A stretch of 64,000 nucleotides of DNA from Streptomyces sp. NBC_00568 (GCF_026341855.1 NZ_JAPENW010000001.1:1302001-1366000), one strand, 5' to 3'; positions 25,595 through 35,336 are shown, numbered from the stretch's first letter. Program-made: numbers and translations. The notes: generated from the letters alone by a model not told the origin.

Positions 25595-26086
25595 ATGACC
25601 TGGCTGCCCACCGATTTCGTCCATCCCTCACGCGTCGAGGTGCCCGGCGGATGCCATCTGCGTCCGATCACCGGGGCCGACGCCGCCGTCGACTATCCGA
25701 CCGTCATGGGTTCGCGGGAGCGGCTGTGGTCGATCTTCGGCGAGGCGTGGGGGTGGCCCGCGGCGACGATGACGTACGAGGCGAATCTGAAGGACCTGGA
25801 ACGGCACGAGGCCGAGATCGCCGCCCACCAGTCCTTCAACTACGTGCTGTTCGACGCCGCCGGCACCACCGAGTACGGCTGTGTCTACATCGACCCGCCG
25901 GAGAAGGCGGGCGCCGACGCCGAGATCTCGTGGTGGGTGGTGGACGAGCGGGTCGGTACGGCGCTGGAACGGGACCTGGATCTGCTCGTGCCCCGGTGGA
26001 TCGCCGAGGAGTGGCCCTTCCAGCGGCCTCGGTTCATCGGCCGCGATCTGTCCTGGCACGACTGGCTGGCGCTGCCGGACGCGTAG
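25595..26086 (+). CDS. GNAT-like N-acetyltransferase
   Basis: 163-aa protein with the outline of a GNAT fold: N-terminal LRPITGADAAVDYPTVMGSRERLW, central beta strands (NYVLFDAAGTTEYGCVYIDPP) and AEISWWVVDERVGTALERDLDLLVPRWI as the acetyl-CoA-binding region, although the canonical Q/R-x-x-G-x-G/A loop is weak. Substrate unknown. ATG at 25595. A 14-bp tandem repeat begins 4 bases after the stop. Confidence 0.75.
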   Translation: MTWLPTDFVHPSRVEVPGGCHLRPITGADAAVDYPTVMGSRERLWSIFGEAWGWPAATMTYEANLKDLERHEAEIAAHQSFNYVLFDAAGTTEYGCVYIDPPEKAGADAEISWWVVDERVGTALERDLDLLVPRWIAEEWPFQRPRFIGRDLSWHDWLALPDA

Positions 26087-26090
26087 AGCC

Positions 26091-26132
26091 GAGGTCTGGA
26101 ACCAGGGGTCTGGAACTAGAGGTCTGGATCCT
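26091..26132. repeat. Three tandem 14-bp repeats (GAGGTCTGGAACCA)
   Basis: Three adjacent copies, 26091-26104, 26105-26118 and 26119-26132, of GAGGTCTGGAACCA with one to three differences each. They lie immediately after the acetyltransferase stop codon. Confidence 0.85.
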
Positions 26133-26222
26133 GACGCCTCCCCCGGGCGGCTGGAGCGGACACCTTCCCGGGACCGGGGCGGGCGGGCTCCCCACCTGCT
26201 CGGAAGGCCCCTCGGAAGGCCC

Positions 26223-27575
26223 TCAGAAGCCCCCGCCGAAGTCTCCGCCGCCACCGAAGTCGCCGCCCCCGCCGTCCCCGAAGCCGCCGCCGAAGTCGCC
26301 CGCGTCGAAGTCGGCACCGGAGACGTCACCGCCGTCGTAACCGCCGCCGAAGTCCCCGTATCCGGTGCCGTAAGCGGCCCCGTACGAGGGGCTCGCCATC
26401 ATGCTGCCGAGCAGGGTGCCGACGAGGAGGCCGGGCAGCAGGCCGCCGCCGAAGTAGCCGCCCGCCCAGGGGCCGTACGCCGGGCCCGCGTCCCAGTACG
26501 GGCGGCGGCCGTGGTCCGTCTCGACCTCGCGGACCGCCGGGTCCTCGCCGTCGGCGAGACGGATCCAGTCCGCCTTGCAGACCGGGACCTCGCGGGACGC
26601 GCCCCCGGCGGGCGTCCAGGCCGCGTCGGCGACGGACGGGCCGTGCCGGGGGTCGAAGAAGCAGGGTGCGCGGCGTTCGGGGACCGGACGGCCCTCGCGG
26701 CGCGCGGCCAGCACGGCGAGGGAGAAGCGGCCCTCCTCCAGGGACTGGGTGACAGCGCGTACGTCCTCGGGGCGCTGGGCCGCGCCCATGAAGGACTTCG
26801 CCTGCTCGTAGGCGTCCAGCGCGCGTTCGTAGTCGGCGCGCATCGCGTCGTCGGCGCCCGCCTCCGCGGGGTGGAAGTCGAGACGGTCCAGTTCCTCGCC
26901 GAAGGCGGTGATGTCCTCGTCCACGACCACGCGGAGCCTGTCGAGCGCGGCCCGCTGCTCCTCCTCCTTGCGGCGCCGGTTGCGGCGTACGACCGTGTAC
27001 GCGCCCGCGCCGCCGACGAGGGCCACCGCGCCGACCGCGACCAGCGCCCCCGTGGAGACGCCTCCGTCGCCCGTGCCGCCGCCCCAGCTCGCGGGGGCCG
27101 AACCATGGATGTTGGTGAGCGCGCGGTCCGTGAAGTCGTTCAGCTGGGTGTTCGCGTCCTTCACGCCCTGGACGCTGGTGACGAGGTTCTGCACGGCGGA
27201 GCGGGACATCACCGCGGAGTCGGCGCGGGCGTCGAAGCGGTCGCCGAGCCTGACCTCGTAGAGGCCGGTGATCCCGGTGGCGGTGCGCAGGTTCTGGAAG
27301 AGGTTCTGGGTGGGGAAGTCCGCGGGGAGCACGGCGACGAAGACGGGCTTGTCCGCCTTCTTGATCTTGTCGGCGAGAGCGTCGGCCTCCGGCGCCGAGA
27401 GCTGGGCGGAGGCGGCCGGGTCCACATAGACGGGGCTCTCGCGAAGGGCCGCCGCGACGGTGGAGACGTCGGTGGCCGCGTGGGCCCGGGGCGCCGGGAA
27501 CCACAGCGCCGCCAGGGCCGCGAGCGCCAGTGCGACCAACAGGCCCGGAAGTCCTCGGGTGCGTGCGACCCTCAT
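26223..27575 (-). CDS. Membrane protein with extracytoplasmic domain and Gly-rich tail
   Basis: 450-aa protein: Sec signal peptide (about 1-34, ...ALWFPAPRAHA), an extracytoplasmic alpha/beta domain (about 35-165, with PVFVAVLPADFPTQNLFQNL) resembling the TPM-like/actinobacterial membrane-protein family, a single helix about 175-197 (ALVAVGAVALVGGAGAYTVV) followed by the basic stop-transfer RRNRRRKEEE, then a cytoplasmic helical domain and a C-terminal tail of Gly-Asp-Phe repeats (GGGDFGGG). Function is not known. ATG at 27575. The tail is highly repetitive and is likely to vary between strains. Confidence 0.8.
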   Translation of the reverse strand: MRVARTRGLPGLLVALALAALAALWFPAPRAHAATDVSTVAAALRESPVYVDPAASAQLSAPEADALADKIKKADKPVFVAVLPADFPTQNLFQNLRTATGITGLYEVRLGDRFDARADSAVMSRSAVQNLVTSVQGVKDANTQLNDFTDRALTNIHGSAPASWGGGTGDGGVSTGALVAVGAVALVGGAGAYTVVRRNRRRKEEEQRAALDRLRVVVDEDITAFGEELDRLDFHPAEAGADDAMRADYERALDAYEQAKSFMGAAQRPEDVRAVTQSLEEGRFSLAVLAARREGRPVPERRAPCFFDPRHGPSVADAAWTPAGGASREVPVCKADWIRLADGEDPAVREVETDHGRRPYWDAGPAYGPWAGGYFGGGLLPGLLVGTLLGSMMASPSYGAAYGTGYGDFGGGYDGGDVSGADFDAGDFGGGFGDGGGGDFGGGGDFGGGF

Positions 27576-27839
27576 GCCTTCGAAGCTACCCGAAACAGAA
27601 CAAAACTGGGCATCGGGAAGGTGACGGCCTGCTGCGGGCGGGGCCCGGTCGAGCCTTCGGCGCGGGGCCGGTTCACTGTCGCGACGGGGTGCCCGGTGGC
27701 CGCGCCCGGTTCGCTTCCCGCAACGACCCGATTCCGCATACCGGAATCACGGCCTCCATCGCAGCATGTGCTGACATCAACCTTCTCCTGGGCCAGGGCG
27801 CCGCACCGGCCGCCCCGTGGGGACCGAGGACCGGAACGC

Positions 27840-27875
27840 GCGCAGGCCGGGGCTGCTGCTCAGCCCGGCCTGCGC
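27840..27875 (-). terminator. Hairpin after the GH3 gene
   Basis: Perfect 12-bp arms GCGCAGGCCGGG (27840-27851) and 27864-27875, 18 bases beyond the GH3 stop on the minus strand. The rest of 27576-27893 must contain the promoter of the membrane-protein gene; no gene is seen there. Confidence 0.7.
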
Positions 27876-27893
27876 TTCACTGTCCCGGGTGCC

Positions 27894-30800
27894 TCACCCG
27901 GCCCGGTACGCCTCCGTCAGCTTGGCCACCGCCTGCGCGTAGTGGCCGGTCAGCAGGAGATGGTCCGCGTCCGCGAAGGGCTTCGCGGCCGCCGCGGTGA
28001 CCGATGAGCCGATCTTCTGCTGGACGAGCAGACGGGCCTTCGTCACGGCCGTGCGCGCGACCCCGTCGGCGCCGGACCGCTCCGCCGCCGAGGCGACCAG
28101 GGCGAGCGTCCGGAGGGTGGCGGTGCCACCGCCCGGTGCCTTCGTGAGCGTCGTCAGACCCCACCCGTACGGGAACTGCGGGTCGTAGGACGCGTCACCG
28201 ACGTTGATCGGCAGCTGGGACTCCGTCCTGGGCCAGGTGACCGGAAGCTGCCCGGTGAAGGCGCGCCGTCCGTAGAGGACGTCCGCGACGCCGTCGCCCT
28301 CCGTGCCCGGCAGCCAGGAGGCGACGAGCGCGTCGACGGCGCCGAGGCGGTCGCCGATGAGCTGCGGACGGCCCGAGACGATCAGCACCGCGCACTTCAT
28401 GGCCGCGCACACCTTGTCGACGGCCGCCTTGTCGGCCGCGGTCAGCTCCAGGTCGTTGCCGTTGCCGACGTCTCCGACGCCCTCCGCGTACGGGGTCTCG
28501 CCGACGACGACCACACCGACGTCGTAGCCGCCGGTCGGGGCGGAGGCGTCCTTCGAGTACGTGACGTCACCGCCGGCCTTGCGCATGCCCTGGAGGATCG
28601 TCGTGCCCTGGGTGATGTTCCCGGACGAGCCCTGCCAGGTGATGGTCCAGCCGCCGGTCTGGTTGCCGATGTCGTCGGCGTTGGAACCCGCGACGTACAC
28701 CTTCTGCGACTTCCTCAGCGGCAGTACGCCGTCCGCGTTCTTCAGCAGGACCTGGGACTCGGCCGCCGCCTGCCGCGCCACGGCCCGGTGCGCGGCCGAG
28801 CCGATCTCCGAAGCGCCGCTCGTGTCCGCGTACGGCTTCTCGAAGAGGCCCAGCTTGAACTTCTGCGTGAGGATGCGCGCCACGGCGTCGTCGATCCGCC
28901 GCTCGCTGACGCGACCGGCCTTCGCCTCGTCCATGAGCGTGGTGCGGAAGTCCTTGTACGAGTACGGCACCATCATCATGTCCACACCCGCGTTGACCGA
29001 GCTGCGGACGTGGGACGCGTAGTCGCCGGGGAGCTGGTCGATGGCGTTCCAGTCACTGATCACGAAGCCGTCGAAGCCCATCCGGCCCTTGAGCACGCCG
29101 TTGATCATGTCGGCGCGGGCGTGCATCTTCACCGGGCCCTGGCCGTCGCCGACGATGTCCAGCGAGGAGTAGGACGGCATGACCGAGCCGACGCCGCGGT
29201 CGACCGCCGACTGGTACGGGGCCAGGTGCACGGCCTCCAGCTGCTGCCGGGTGACCTTGGTGACGCCCTGGTCGATGGTGTACGAGCCCGTCGTGGACGT
29301 GCCGTACCCGGTGCCGCCGTCGCCGACGAAGTGCTTGGCGGTGGCGAGGACCTTGTCGTCGTCCTTCAGGTCCTTGCCGTCGGCGGCGCCCTGGAGACCC
29401 CGGACGACCGTCTCCATGGACTCGACGAGCGCCGGGTCCTCGCCGAAGGACTCGTAGGAACGGCCCCAGCGCTCGTCGCGGGTCACGCACAGGCAGGGGG
29501 CGAAGTCCCAGGGGATGCCGGTGGCGCGGACCTCGGCGGCGGTCACCGCGCCGGTCCGCTCCGCGATCCGGGGGTCGCGGGTGGCGCCGATGCCGATGTT
29601 GTGGGGCATGACCGTGGCGCCGGTGAGGTTGTTGTGGCCGTGCACCGCGTCCACGCCGTAGATCAGCGGGATCTGGAACCGCGTGGCCTGCGACCGGAGT
29701 TGGTAGCCGTCGATCATCTTCGCCCAGGCCGCGGCGGTGTTGGGGGTCGGCGTGGAGCCGCCGCCGGAGAGCAGCGAGCCGAGGTCGTAGGTGGCGATGT
29801 CGCCGCCCGTGCCGATCGCTCCGCGCTCCGCCTGGGTCATCTGCCCGGCCTTCTCCTCCAGGGACATCCGGGAGACGAGGTCGGCGACCCGCTTCTTCAC
29901 GGGCAGTTTCGGATCCAGGTACGGGAGTCCGTGGGCGTCGATGACGACCTGCGGGGTCTCGGTGGGGGCCTTGGCGCCGGTCACCGTGAGCTTGAGGGGG
30001 ATCGTCTCGGCCGCTTCGGCGGACCGGTCGCGCAGGGTCGGGATCGTGATGGTGCGGCTCGTGCCGGACGCCGTGCCCGCGGGGAAGGTGACCTCGCCCT
30101 TGACCGGGGTGTAGTCCTTGCCCGGCTCGGCGGAGCCGCCCGCGCTCTCGTAGCCGACGGTCACGGGCTCGTCGATCGGGGCGGCGCCGGTGGTGGCCAC
30201 GGAGACCTTCACGGCGGCCGCGGAGCCCTCCTTCACCGTGTGGACGGCGGCGTCGGTGGTGACGGAGGCGCGCAGGGACTGGTCGGCCCTGCCGTACAGC
30301 TCGACGTCGTCCATGGCGAACCGCCCCTGGACGCCGACCGGGAGGGTGACGGCGTATCCCCACATCTGGTTCAGGCCGAGGACCTGGTCGATGCCGCCGA
30401 CGGGCTGGTAGTCCGTGCGATAGGCGAAGTCGGTGAAGGGGATCTCGATCTGTTTCCAGCCGGTGAAGTCGTCGGTGAAGGAGGTCGTCCACAGCTCGGA
30501 GGCCTCGCCGTTGGCTCCGCCGTCCTTGATCTCGAAGGCGATCTTCTTGGCGTTGTCGCGGCCGTCCCACCAGAAGCGGATGCCCTTGTGAGCGGACCAG
30601 TCGTGGGCCGGCTGGTCGGCCGCGTAGTCGTGGGTGAAGCCGCCGTACCCGCTGATGTCGTAGTCACCGGTGAGGACCTTGGCCCCCTCGGGTGCGTCGG
30701 TCCGTTCGGTCAGGGCCAGCCGGGGCGGGTCGTCACTGTCGCCGCCCCAGGTGAAGAGGCCCTCGGCGGGCTGGTTCGCGAAGGGCACCTCGCCCTCGAA

Positions 30801-30935
30801 GCGGTCGACCGGGACGGGTGCGGGATCGTCGGCCGCCGCCGTTCCCGCCGACGCGAGCGGAAGCAGTCCGGCGATCAGCGCGGCACCGGCCAGCAGAGCG
30901 GTTCTTCGTACGGAATTCCGATCGAGCCTGGTCAT
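27894..30935 (-). CDS. Secreted GH3 beta-glucosidase with CBM and Calx-beta domains
   Basis: 1013-aa exported glycoside hydrolase family 3 enzyme. Order: signal peptide with Tat/Sec-like start (SVRRTALLAGAALIAGLL, to about 35); CBM11-like beta domain about 40-215 (GIRFWWDGRDNAKKIAFEIKDGG); Calx-beta domain about 217-330 (SAEPGKDYTPVKGEVTFPAG); GH3 N-terminal TIM barrel about 332-690 with KHFVGDGG and the nucleophile Asp in GFVISDWNAI; GH3 C-terminal domain about 735-920. It probably releases glucose from beta-glucans outside the cell. It is divergent from a GH30 glucanase, so the two may act on the same polymer. ATG at 30935 preceded by GGGGGG. Confidence 0.93.
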   Translation of the reverse strand: MTRLDRNSVRRTALLAGAALIAGLLPLASAGTAAADDPAPVPVDRFEGEVPFANQPAEGLFTWGGDSDDPPRLALTERTDAPEGAKVLTGDYDISGYGGFTHDYAADQPAHDWSAHKGIRFWWDGRDNAKKIAFEIKDGGANGEASELWTTSFTDDFTGWKQIEIPFTDFAYRTDYQPVGGIDQVLGLNQMWGYAVTLPVGVQGRFAMDDVELYGRADQSLRASVTTDAAVHTVKEGSAAAVKVSVATTGAAPIDEPVTVGYESAGGSAEPGKDYTPVKGEVTFPAGTASGTSRTITIPTLRDRSAEAAETIPLKLTVTGAKAPTETPQVVIDAHGLPYLDPKLPVKKRVADLVSRMSLEEKAGQMTQAERGAIGTGGDIATYDLGSLLSGGGSTPTPNTAAAWAKMIDGYQLRSQATRFQIPLIYGVDAVHGHNNLTGATVMPHNIGIGATRDPRIAERTGAVTAAEVRATGIPWDFAPCLCVTRDERWGRSYESFGEDPALVESMETVVRGLQGAADGKDLKDDDKVLATAKHFVGDGGTGYGTSTTGSYTIDQGVTKVTRQQLEAVHLAPYQSAVDRGVGSVMPSYSSLDIVGDGQGPVKMHARADMINGVLKGRMGFDGFVISDWNAIDQLPGDYASHVRSSVNAGVDMMMVPYSYKDFRTTLMDEAKAGRVSERRIDDAVARILTQKFKLGLFEKPYADTSGASEIGSAAHRAVARQAAAESQVLLKNADGVLPLRKSQKVYVAGSNADDIGNQTGGWTITWQGSSGNITQGTTILQGMRKAGGDVTYSKDASAPTGGYDVGVVVVGETPYAEGVGDVGNGNDLELTAADKAAVDKVCAAMKCAVLIVSGRPQLIGDRLGAVDALVASWLPGTEGDGVADVLYGRRAFTGQLPVTWPRTESQLPINVGDASYDPQFPYGWGLTTLTKAPGGGTATLRTLALVASAAERSGADGVARTAVTKARLLVQQKIGSSVTAAAAKPFADADHLLLTGHYAQAVAKLTEAYRAG

Positions 30936-31191
30936 GGGGTCCCCCCTCGACTCTCACGTGACTTCTGACGACTCATGACGTCTTACGACTTAGATCACGG
31001 CGTGAGTTAACTGGCGCCCCGGCAACCCGTCAAGACTTCACGTCAGAACCGGTACACACCCAAGTCACGGCCGGATCAGGGCAGTTGTTCCTTCAGCCTG
31101 TGAACGCGCAACCCCTTGACGCGGGTCCGTGGCCGTCATTTACTCACGCCTCGCACGCCTCCCACCCCCACCTCCAGAAGGGCGGCGCTCC

Positions 31192-33066
31192 ATGAGGAGA
31201 TCCACCAGGAGATCCACTCGGGCGGTCCGGCTGATCGTCGCCGGGCTGCTCACCACCGCGGGATTCACGGCGGCGGCGCCTGCGCACGCCGCGGGCGAAC
31301 AGGTCACCGCCTATCTGACGACGACGGACGACGCCGGCGGACGCCATGTCGTGCGCGGCCTCCAGGCCCAGGCTCCGTTCGCCTTCCAGTCGGGCAGCGG
31401 CGGCAGCGGCGAGAACATCACCGTCGACGAGAACACCCGGTACCAGACCTTCACCGGCGGGGGCGCCTCCTTCACCGACACCGCGGCCTGGCTGATGAAC
31501 AGCAGCGGCGCGCTCTCGCAGAGCACGCGCGACGCGACGATGCGCAAGCTGTTCTCTCCGACCGACGGGATCGGGCTGTCCTTCCTGCGCAATCCGATGG
31601 GTGCCTCGGACCTCGCGCGCTTCGGCTACACCTACGACGACGTACCGGCCGGGCAGAGCGACCCGAACCTCACGCGGTTCTCCATCGCGCACGACCTGGC
31701 CGACGTGGTGCCGCTGACCAAGCAGGCGCTCCAGCTCAACCCCTCCCTGACGGTGATGGCCTCGCCGTGGACGGCCCCGGCCTGGATGAAGGACAGCGGG
31801 CAGCTCAACGGCGGCTGGCTGAAGGCGGAGAACTACGGCGCGTACGCCTCGTACTTCGTGAAGTACCTTCAGGCGTACCGGGATCAGGGCGTCCCCGTCT
31901 CGTACGTCACCGCGCAGAACGAGCCGACCTGCTGTTCGGGCTACCCGTCGATGAGCTGGAACGGCTCGGGGCTCGCCTACTTCACCAAGAGCGAGCTGCT
32001 GCCCAAGCTCCAGGCGGCCGGCCTGTCCACCAAGGTGCTCGCCCACGACTGGAACTGGGACGTGTACGACTCCTACGCCGCGCAGACCGTCGACGACGCG
32101 GCGGTCCGCTCGCACCCGAACTTCGGCGGGATCGCCTGGCACGGGTACGGCGGCGACATCGCCAAGCAGACGAGCGTGCACAACCAGTACCCGGGCCTCG
32201 ACGCCTTCGGAACCGAGCACTCCGGCGGCACCTGGATCGCCGACCAGCAGCGCGAGGACATGCTCAACATCGTCGACTACACCCGGAACTGGGCGAAGTC
32301 GGTGACCAAGTGGTCGCTCGCCGTGGACCAGAACCGGGGACCGCACAACGGCGGCTGCGGAACCTGCTCGGGGCTCATCACCGTGCACAACGGAGACGGG
32401 GCGAGCGGGACCGTGGACTACACGGTCGAGTACTACACGATGGGCCATCTGACGAAATTCGTCCGGCCCGGGGCGCAGCGGATCGCCTCCACGGCGTCGT
32501 CGGCCGTCCCGAACGTCGCCTGGCGCAACCCGGACGGGTCGAAGGCGCTGATCGCCTACAACGGCGGGTCGGCCGCGAAGTCGGTCACGATCAACTGGGG
32601 CTCCCAGCACGCCACTTACTCGCTGCCGGGCAAGACGTCGGCGACGTTCACCTGGTCCGGGACCCAGTCGGGCGGCGGCGGCCAGTCGGGCGCGTTCGTC
32701 GGTCTGGCGGGCAAGTGCCTTGACGTGGCGGGCGGTTCGAGCGCCAACGGCGCGGCGGTGCAGCTCTACGACTGCAACGGGTCGGCCGCGCAGGCCTGGT
32801 CGGTGCAGGCGGACGGATCAGTGCGCTCGCTCGGGAAGTGCCTCGATGTCACGTCGGGGTCGACGGCCGACGGCGCGAAGGTGCAGTTGTACGACTGCAA
32901 TGGAACCGCCGCACAACGGTGGTCGTACAACTCCGCCACCGGTGATGTGGTGAATACGGTGGCCGGCAAGTGCCTGGACGTCACGGACAACTCGTCGGCG
33001 AACGGTGCGCGGGCACAGATCTGGTCGTGCACGGGGGCTGCCAACCAGAAGTGGCACTTGCAGTAG
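31192..33066 (+). CDS. Secreted GH30 glycosidase with C-terminal ricin-B (CBM13) domain
   Basis: 624-aa exported enzyme. Signal peptide to about residue 33 (AAPAHA-AGEQ). The GH30 catalytic domain (about 35-480) has the sequence YQTFTGGGASFTDTAAWLM, the acid/base Glu in TAQNEPTCC and the nucleophile Glu in GTEHSGGTW; the family includes glucosylceramidases and endo-beta-1,6-glucanases. After a Gly/Ser linker the C-terminal 130 residues are a beta-trefoil with three KCLDV repeats and QxW motifs (AQAWSV, AQRWSY, NQKWHL). Start is the ATG at 31192; open sequence continues to 31129. Divergent from GH3, with 256 bases between. Confidence 0.93.
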   Translation: MRRSTRRSTRAVRLIVAGLLTTAGFTAAAPAHAAGEQVTAYLTTTDDAGGRHVVRGLQAQAPFAFQSGSGGSGENITVDENTRYQTFTGGGASFTDTAAWLMNSSGALSQSTRDATMRKLFSPTDGIGLSFLRNPMGASDLARFGYTYDDVPAGQSDPNLTRFSIAHDLADVVPLTKQALQLNPSLTVMASPWTAPAWMKDSGQLNGGWLKAENYGAYASYFVKYLQAYRDQGVPVSYVTAQNEPTCCSGYPSMSWNGSGLAYFTKSELLPKLQAAGLSTKVLAHDWNWDVYDSYAAQTVDDAAVRSHPNFGGIAWHGYGGDIAKQTSVHNQYPGLDAFGTEHSGGTWIADQQREDMLNIVDYTRNWAKSVTKWSLAVDQNRGPHNGGCGTCSGLITVHNGDGASGTVDYTVEYYTMGHLTKFVRPGAQRIASTASSAVPNVAWRNPDGSKALIAYNGGSAAKSVTINWGSQHATYSLPGKTSATFTWSGTQSGGGGQSGAFVGLAGKCLDVAGGSSANGAAVQLYDCNGSAAQAWSVQADGSVRSLGKCLDVTSGSTADGAKVQLYDCNGTAAQRWSYNSATGDVVNTVAGKCLDVTDNSSANGARAQIWSCTGAANQKWHLQ

Positions 33067-33102
33067 GGCGGGTCGTGTCCCGCCCTCGACCGGGGGCGGG
33101 AC

Positions 33103-33591
33103 ATGAAACGTGCCGTAGTGGCGGTTGTGGGTGTGGTGGCCGGGTGTCTGCTGCTCGGCGGGTGCGGGCCGGAGATACGGCCGCTGGCCGCCGTACGCCT
33201 GGATACGGAAGGGGCACCGCGGGCGGTCCTGCGGCCCTGCGGTGACGACCTGATCCGGGGGCTCTCGCTCGTCGGGGCGCCGGCCGGCACGGACTCCGGC
33301 CGGAACCGTTCCGGCTGGAAGGTGCCGGGCAAGCGGCACGGCACCGGCGCCGAGTTCCCGCTCTTCTCACCGCCGTCCGCGTGGCGGGCCCGCGCCTCGG
33401 GACAGCAGCGGCTGGTGCCGGACTACACGTACCGACTCGGCTTCGGGAAAGCCGAGTTCAACTACGAGTACACCGGCACCGTCACCTTCCGCGCGGCGGA
33501 CCTCGCCGCGCTGAAGCCCGGCCAGGTGTGGGCCGACGGCCGGGCGATGAGCCTCGGCGAGTTCGAGAGGCTCGCCGAGGACTCCTGCTGA
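33103..33591 (+). CDS. Lipoprotein of unknown function
   Basis: 162-aa predicted lipoprotein: N-terminal MKRAVVAVVGVVAGCLLLGGCGP with the lipobox LGGC (lipid-anchored Cys about 21). The mature part has two further Cys (46 and the C-terminal residue) and an immunoglobulin-like run of beta strands (YRLGFGKAEFNYEYTGTVTF). No family is recognised. It converges on cimA with only 7 bases between the stop codons. Confidence 0.82.
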   Translation: MKRAVVAVVGVVAGCLLLGGCGPEIRPLAAVRLDTEGAPRAVLRPCGDDLIRGLSLVGAPAGTDSGRNRSGWKVPGKRHGTGAEFPLFSPPSAWRARASGQQRLVPDYTYRLGFGKAEFNYEYTGTVTFRAADLAALKPGQVWADGRAMSLGEFERLAEDSC

Positions 33592-33598
33592 GGCGGAC

Positions 33599-35203
33599 CT
33601 ACGCGGCCGGTTCGACGCCCGCGCGCAGCAGCCCGAAGGTGTAGGCGTCCTCCAGTGCCTGCCAGGACGCGGCGATGACGTTCTCCGCCACGCCGACCGT
33701 GGACCACTCCCCCGTGCCGTCCGAGGTGGAGATGAGGACGCGGGTGGTGGAGGACGTGCCGTGCTTGCCCTCCAGGATGCGGACCTTGTAGTCGACCAGC
33801 TCCAGCTTGGCGAGCTGGGGGTAGATCGTCTCCAGGGCCACCCGCAGAGCGCGGTCGAGGGCGTTGACCGGGCCGTTGCCCTCGGCGGTGGCGACGATGC
33901 GCTCGCCCTTGGCGAAGAGCTTGACCGTGGCCTCGTTGGCGTGGCTGCCGTCGGGGCGGTCCTCGACGATGGCCCGCCAGGACTCGACCTCGAAGTACGT
34001 ACGGGCCTTGCCCTCGGCCTCGGCGCGCAGCAGGAGTTCGAAGCTCGCGTCGGCGGCCTCGTACGTGTAGCCCTTCAGCTCACGCTCCTTGACCCGCTCG
34101 ACGACGCGGCCGACGAGTTCGCGGTCGTCGCTGATGTCGACGCCCAGTTCCTTGCCCTTGAGCTCGATCGAGGCCCGGCCCGCCATGTCGGAGACCAGCA
34201 TCCGCATGGTGTTGCCGACCTGCTCGGGGTCGATGTGCTGGTACAGGTCCGGGTCGACCTTGATCGCCGAGGCGTGCAGACCCGCCTTGTGGGCGAAGGC
34301 CGACACTCCCACGTACGGCTGATGGGTGGAGGGCGTGAGGTTGACGACCTCCGCGATCGCGTGCGAGATCCTGGTCATCTCCCGCAGCGCGCCCTCGGGG
34401 AGCACCTTCTTGCCGTACTTCAGCTCCAGGGCGGCGACGACGGGGAACAGGTTGGAGTTGCCGACCCGCTCGCCGTAGCCGTTGGCCGTGCACTGGACGT
34501 GGGTGGCGCCCGCGTCGACCGCCGCCAGGGTGTTGGCGACGGCGCAGCCCGTGTCGTCCTGGGCGTGGATGCCGAGCCGGGCGCCGGTGTCCGCTAGGAC
34601 GGTGGCGACCACGGCCTGGACCTGTGCCGGGAGCATGCCCCCGTTGGTGTCGCACAGGACCACGACGTCGGCGCCGGCCTCCGCGGCGGCGCTGACGACC
34701 GCCTTGGCGTACCCGGGGTTCGCGCGGTAGCCGTCGAAGAAGTGCTCGCAGTCGACGAAGACGCGGCGGCCCTGGGAGCGCAGGTAGGAGACGGTGTCGC
34801 GGACCATCTCCAGGTTCTCGTCGAGCGTGGTGCGCAGGGCGAGCTCGACGTGCCGGTCGTGGGACTTGGCGACCAGGGTGATCACCGCGGCCCCCGAGTC
34901 CAGGAGTGCCTTGACCTGCGGGTCCTCCGAGGCCTTGCCACCGGCGCGGCGGGTCGCTCCGAAGGCCACGAGCTGGGCGTGCTTGAAGTCGATCTCCTGC
35001 CGGGCGCGGGCGAAGAACTCGGTGTCGCGGGGGTTGGCGCCGGGCCACCCTCCCTCGATGAAGCCCACCCCGAAGTCGTCCAGGTGCCGCGTGATGGCCA
35101 GCTTGTCCGCCACGGTGAGGTTGATGCCCTCGCGCTGCGCGCCGTCGCGCAGCGTCGTGTCGAAGACGTGGAAAGCATCGTCGAGCTCGCTGGTATCCGT
35201 CAT
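33599..35203 (-). CDS. cimA: Citramalate synthase
   Basis: 534-aa alpha-isopropylmalate/homocitrate/citramalate synthase-family enzyme, the CimA type that condenses pyruvate with acetyl-CoA to (R)-citramalate for isoleucine via 2-oxobutyrate. HMGL-like catalytic domain about 10-290 (FDTTLRDGAQREG; GIHAQDDTGCAVANTL; NGYGERVGNSNL) and a C-terminal LeuA regulatory (dimerisation) domain about 390-520, including EGNGPVNALDRALR. The ATG at 35203 has AGGAG upstream. The upstream leader holds a peptide ORF and a T-tailed hairpin that suggest attenuation. Its downstream steps would use leuCD and leuB, both in this window. Confidence 0.93.
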   Translation of the reverse strand: MTDTSELDDAFHVFDTTLRDGAQREGINLTVADKLAITRHLDDFGVGFIEGGWPGANPRDTEFFARARQEIDFKHAQLVAFGATRRAGGKASEDPQVKALLDSGAAVITLVAKSHDRHVELALRTTLDENLEMVRDTVSYLRSQGRRVFVDCEHFFDGYRANPGYAKAVVSAAAEAGADVVVLCDTNGGMLPAQVQAVVATVLADTGARLGIHAQDDTGCAVANTLAAVDAGATHVQCTANGYGERVGNSNLFPVVAALELKYGKKVLPEGALREMTRISHAIAEVVNLTPSTHQPYVGVSAFAHKAGLHASAIKVDPDLYQHIDPEQVGNTMRMLVSDMAGRASIELKGKELGVDISDDRELVGRVVERVKERELKGYTYEAADASFELLLRAEAEGKARTYFEVESWRAIVEDRPDGSHANEATVKLFAKGERIVATAEGNGPVNALDRALRVALETIYPQLAKLELVDYKVRILEGKHGTSSTTRVLISTSDGTGEWSTVGVAENVIAASWQALEDAYTFGLLRAGVEPAA

Positions 35204-35311
35204 GGTCTCAAGGCTCCTGTATTGAATCTCGGTCTACCGGAATGACCGGCTCCACCGTCCTCCAATGATCCCTCGCGCTGCGCTCCCGGCTGAAGGTGGG
35301 CCAGAAATGCG

Positions 35312-35336
35312 AAAAACCCCTCGCGGGTGCGAGAGG
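35312..35336 (-). terminator. Attenuator-type terminator in the cimA leader
   Basis: Read on the minus strand: CCTCTCGC-ACCC-GCGAGGGG followed by TTTTT. The stem has 8 pairs (one G-U) and a true T-tract, unusual for this GC-rich genome. It lies 108 bases before the cimA start and within its own leader, so it would stop transcription before cimA. See the leader peptide and second hairpin just upstream. Confidence 0.75.
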
